7,776 bases of DNA, from positions 1-7,776 of the forward strand of contig SLSM01000059.1 in assembly GCA_007130445.1 (NCBI GenBank), written 5' to 3'. Made by a program: the position numbers and the translations under genes. Under the pieces are notes generated by a model. The model made no database searches and had not been told where the DNA came from. It saw only the letters and a program-made list of their open reading frames with translations. The DNA is from Trueperaceae bacterium (GTDB taxonomy: Bacteria > Deinococcota > Deinococci > Deinococcales > Trueperaceae). Position 1 is the first letter of the stretch; the number at the start of each line of letters is the position of its first letter. Of this stretch, positions 5,944 to 7,776 are shown in pieces.

Positions 5944-7503
5944 GCCGACGGGCGCGGCCTCGTCGGATGCCGCCGGGGCGCCGCCGCCGGAGACGCTCGA
6001 GCCCGCCATCAAGAGGCCGAGGCGCTCGGCGCTGGCGTCGGCCTGATCGAGCTCGCCCATGATGCGCCCCTCGAACATGACGACGATCCGGTCGGCCAGG
6101 CTCATGATCTCGTTCAGGTCGGCCGACACCAGCAGCACCGCCAGGCCCTCGTCGCGGGCCCGGACGATCTGCCGGTGGATGAACTCGATCGCGCCGATGT
6201 CGACGCCGCGGGTCGGTTGGGCCAGCACCAGCACGCTCGGTGAGCGCTCCATCTCGCGCGCCACGACCAGCTTCTGCGCGTTGCCGCCGGAGTAGCTCAC
6301 CGCCGCCAGGTCGATCGCCCGCGGCCGTACGTCGTAGGCCTCGACGATGCGCGTCGCGTGGGCGTCGATCGCGGCCTCGTCGAGCAGCCCCAACGCGCCG
6401 GCGTAGGGCGGCCTGTGATGGTCGCCCAGGACGGCGTTCATGGCTGCGCTGAAGGACGTGACGAGGCCGCGCTCGTTGCGGTCCTCGGGCACGTGGCTGA
6501 GGCCGGCCTCGCGGCGCGAGCGGGCGCCCAGGGCGGTCACGTCGCGTCCCTGCAGCGTGACCGTGCCCGCGTCGACGCTGCGCAGCCCGGTGATCGCCTC
6601 GACGAGCTCGGTCTGGCCGTTCCCCTCGATGCCGGCGACGCCCAGGATCTCGCCGGCGCGCACCGTGAAGCCGACGTCGTCGAGCAGCGGCACGTGCTTC
6701 ACGGGGTGGCGCAGGTGCAGGCCGCGCACCTCGAGCCGCGGCTCATGCGGCGACGCCAGGCCCTTCTCGACGCGCAGGAGCACCTCGCGCCCGACCATCA
6801 TGTTGGCCAGGCGGCGCTGGTCGGTGTCGGCCCGCAGCACCGTGCCGACCATGCGGCCGTCGCGCATCACGCTCATGCGGTCGCAGATCGCCATCACCTC
6901 GTCGAGCTTGTGCGAGATGAAGACGACCGCGTTCCCCTGTTCCGCGTAGTCGCGCAGGAACTCGAACAGGCCGCGTGTCTCCTGCGGGGTCAACACGGCC
7001 GTGGGCTCGTCCATCACCAGGATGCGCGCGTCGCGGTAGAGCGTCTTGAGGATCTCGACCTGCTGTTGCAGACCGACCGGGAGCTCCTCGATCAGGGCGT
7101 CGGCGTCGAGGTCGAAGCCGAAGCGCTCGATGAGGGCCCGCACCTTGCGCCGCGCCGTGCGGTAGTCGAGGGCCGGTCCCACGTGCGGTTCGGCGCCCAG
7201 CACGAGGTTCTCGGTCACCGACAGCGGTTCGACGAGCATGAAGTGCTGATGGACCATGCCGATACCGAGGTCGATCGCGTCGCGCGCGCTGCGGATCTCG
7301 ACCGGGGTGCCGTCGATCTCGATCGTCCCTGCGTCGGCCTGCTGCAGGCCGTAGAGCACCTTCATCAGCGTGCTCTTGCCCGCCCCGTTCTCGCCGATCA
7401 GCGCGTGGATCTCGCCCCAGGCGAGCTCGAAGTCCACCTGGTCGTTGGCCAGCACGAGCGGGAAGCGCTTCACGACGCCGCGCATGGAGACCGCTGGAGG
7501 CAT
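5941..7503 (-). CDS. ABC transporter ATP-binding protein, tandem-ATPase type of BMP/nucleoside importers
   Basis: A 520-residue protein with two ABC domains fused, which energises uptake through a membrane permease pair. It most resembles the NupO/YufO-type ATPases of purine-nucleoside (BMP-family) importers, seen in GIGMVHQHFMLVE at 80-92 and MDEPTAVLTP at 164-173. Domain 1 has an intact Walker A (G37-T45, K43), a signature variant (GLQQQ at 144-148), Walker B D165-E166 and switch H198. Domain 2 (from about 256) has a degenerate Walker A (GIEGNGQT at 291-298, no Lys), a good signature SGGNAQ (405-410), and a Walker B region LAQPTRG with Gln429 where the catalytic Glu would be, so one competent ATP site is expected; such asymmetry is usual in this family. 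The ATG at 7503 follows a -10 box by 5 nt; the frame remains open upstream but that part overlaps the tmRNA promoter. Downstream lies convergent metX, so no permease or binding-protein gene follows. Confidence 0.92.
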   Translation of the reverse strand: MPPAVSMRGVVKRFPLVLANDQVDFELAWGEIHALIGENGAGKSTLMKVLYGLQQADAGTIEIDGTPVEIRSARDAIDLGIGMVHQHFMLVEPLSVTENLVLGAEPHVGPALDYRTARRKVRALIERFGFDLDADALIEELPVGLQQQVEILKTLYRDARILVMDEPTAVLTPQETRGLFEFLRDYAEQGNAVVFISHKLDEVMAICDRMSVMRDGRMVGTVLRADTDQRRLANMMVGREVLLRVEKGLASPHEPRLEVRGLHLRHPVKHVPLLDDVGFTVRAGEILGVAGIEGNGQTELVEAITGLRSVDAGTVTLQGRDVTALGARSRREAGLSHVPEDRNERGLVTSFSAAMNAVLGDHHRPPYAGALGLLDEAAIDAHATRIVEAYDVRPRAIDLAAVSYSGGNAQKLVVAREMERSPSVLVLAQPTRGVDIGAIEFIHRQIVRARDEGLAVLLVSADLNEIMSLADRIVVMFEGRIMGELDQADASAERLGLLMAGSSVSGGGAPAASDEAAPVG

Positions 7504-7508
7504 GCGGC

Positions 7509-7517
7509 ATGCTATCA
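7509..7517 (-). promoter_or_regulatory. Extended -10 box of the ABC ATPase gene, leaderless
   Basis: Minus strand TGA-TAGCAT (7517-7509) ends 5 nt before the ATG at 7503, so transcription should start at or within a base or two of the start codon. No Shine-Dalgarno sequence and no clear -35 are seen. This supports ATG 7503 as the true start. The hexamer and the following GC are identical to those before the aminotransferase gene. Confidence 0.55.
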
Positions 7518-7544
7518 GAGCCGACCGCCGGCCCTCGGGCGACG

Positions 7545-7553
7545 TGCTAGGAT
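7545..7553 (+). promoter_or_regulatory. Candidate extended -10 promoter of the tmRNA gene
   Basis: TGC-TAGGAT (7545-7553). Transcription would start near 7560 and give a leader of about 66 nt before the mature tmRNA 5' end at 7626, to be removed by RNase P. I find no convincing -35 at the right distance. It stands back to back with the ABC ATPase -10 box, the two hexamers 33 bp apart. Confidence 0.4.
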
Positions 7554-7598
7554 GACGGTTCGGACGGGGACGAGCGTAGCCCCGGCCGAAGCGCTTCA

Positions 7599-7614
7599 CC
7601 GGTCGACCGACCGG
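7599..7614 (+). other. Hairpin in the presumed tmRNA 5' leader
   Basis: CCGGTC (7599-7604) and GACCGG (7609-7614) form a perfect 6-bp stem with a GACC loop, ending 11 nt before the mature tmRNA. Just ahead is the 10-bp palindrome GAAGCGCTTC (7588-7597). They could shape the precursor for RNase P or be part of the promoter region; function unknown. Confidence 0.3.
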
Positions 7615-7625
7615 GGCCACGCCAT

Positions 7626-7776
7626 GGGGGCGATACGGTCTCGACGGGGTTCACCGAGGGTGAGGCTGCGCGTCGCGGACGCAGCTGGCCGCGTCACCAA
7701 GCTGCAACGCCACTTACCTGGCAACCAGAACTACGCTCTCGCGGCCTAAGCGCTGCGACGTCGCCCGGAGACCCCG
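7626..7776 (+). ncRNA. ssrA: Transfer-messenger RNA (tmRNA), 3' part beyond the window
   Basis: Rescues ribosomes stalled on broken mRNAs, with SmpB, and adds a degradation tag. The 5' end GGGGGCGATACGG followed by TCTCGACGGGG is the conserved tRNA-like 5' domain. The first pseudoknot can be built: stem GCTGCG (7665-7670) with CGCAGC (7680-7685), whose loop CGCGG (7674-7678) pairs with CCGCG (7689-7693). It stands ahead of the resume codon, where tmRNA needs it. The tag reading frame follows at 7720-7749. Only 151 nt are here; a full tmRNA is about 350 nt, so the remaining pseudoknots and the tRNA-like 3' half lie outside. The mature 5' end at 7626 is set by family likeness and could be off by a base. 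Confidence 0.95.
7720..7749 (+). other. tmRNA tag-peptide reading frame (GNQNYALAA)
   Basis: The resume codon GGC (7720-7722) is followed by codons for N-Q-N-Y-A-L-A-A and the stop TAA (7747-7749). The ALAA ending is the classic signal read by ClpXP-type proteases. The tag begins with Gly rather than Ala, and as I recall this same tag is found in Deinococcus, so it also serves as a taxonomic marker. The resume codon is called by comparison with known tags. Confidence 0.92.

Noticed and set aside
3373..6243. Plus-strand open frame of 956 codons.
   Set aside because: It is an out-of-frame reading of metY and metX followed by the reverse side of the ABC gene; the product is a low-complexity Arg/Pro/Ala string.
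7504..7620. N-terminal extension of the ABC ATPase upstream of ATG 7503.
   Set aside because: The extra 39 residues have no family likeness, cover the tmRNA leader and promoter, and an extended -10 box sits 5 nt before ATG 7503.
1..7776. Defence, toxin-antitoxin, phage, transposon or CRISPR system.
   Set aside because: Every protein gene belongs to a known housekeeping family, there are no repeat-spacer arrays, terminal inverted repeats or transposase motifs. A tmRNA 3' end is a frequent integration site, but it lies beyond the window.

Overview
The window is 7,776 bases of GC-rich bacterial DNA holding only recognisable housekeeping genes: six protein genes and two structural RNA genes. Several clues point to the Deinococcota (Deinococcus/Thermus group), perhaps a high-GC lineage such as Trueperaceae. 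The tmRNA tag reads GNQNYALAA, which I recall as the Deinococcus-type tag. Two genes also carry an extended -10 box (TGN-TAGCAT) 5-8 nt upstream of their ATG, the leaderless-promoter layout known from Deinococcus. The placement is an inference.

Layout. (1) 1-1524 (+): the 3' two thirds of a long bifunctional-type (p)ppGpp synthetase/hydrolase (Rel/SpoT), cut by the window edge. It overlaps by 4 nt a low-molecular-weight protein-tyrosine phosphatase (1521-2048). (2) About 2022-2121 (-): a 100-nt small bacterial SRP RNA gene (ffs), with a candidate promoter at 2127-2156. Its last 27 nt run antisense to the 3' end of the phosphatase gene. (3) 2213-3364 (-): a DegT/DnrJ/EryC1-family PLP aminotransferase with an unusual Cys-rich insertion. 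(4) 3492-5932 (+): a metY-metX operon (O-acetylhomoserine sulfhydrylase, homoserine O-acetyltransferase) for methionine synthesis by direct sulfhydrylation. The genes overlap by 4 nt and are expressed from the divergent region 3365-3491. (5) 5941-7503 (-): a 520-residue tandem ABC ATPase of the BMP/nucleoside-uptake type, with no permease or binding-protein gene beside it. (6) 7626 to the window end (+): the 5' part of the tmRNA gene ssrA, including the first pseudoknot and the whole tag reading frame.

How they fit together. Rel (stringent response), SRP RNA (membrane targeting of nascent proteins) and tmRNA (ribosome rescue) all act at or around the ribosome, but their being neighbours is probably ordinary chromosomal order rather than one system. 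MetX makes O-acetylhomoserine and MetY turns it into homocysteine, a clear metabolic pair. No phage, transposon, CRISPR array, toxin-antitoxin or defence genes are visible. Intergenic space is small (longest 164 nt between protein genes, most of it the SRP gene), and there is no gene-free stretch over 300 nt. The points most worth a second look are the SRP RNA overlap and its shortened apical stem, the leaderless promoter pair, the Cys-rich aminotransferase insertion, and the orphan ABC ATPase.
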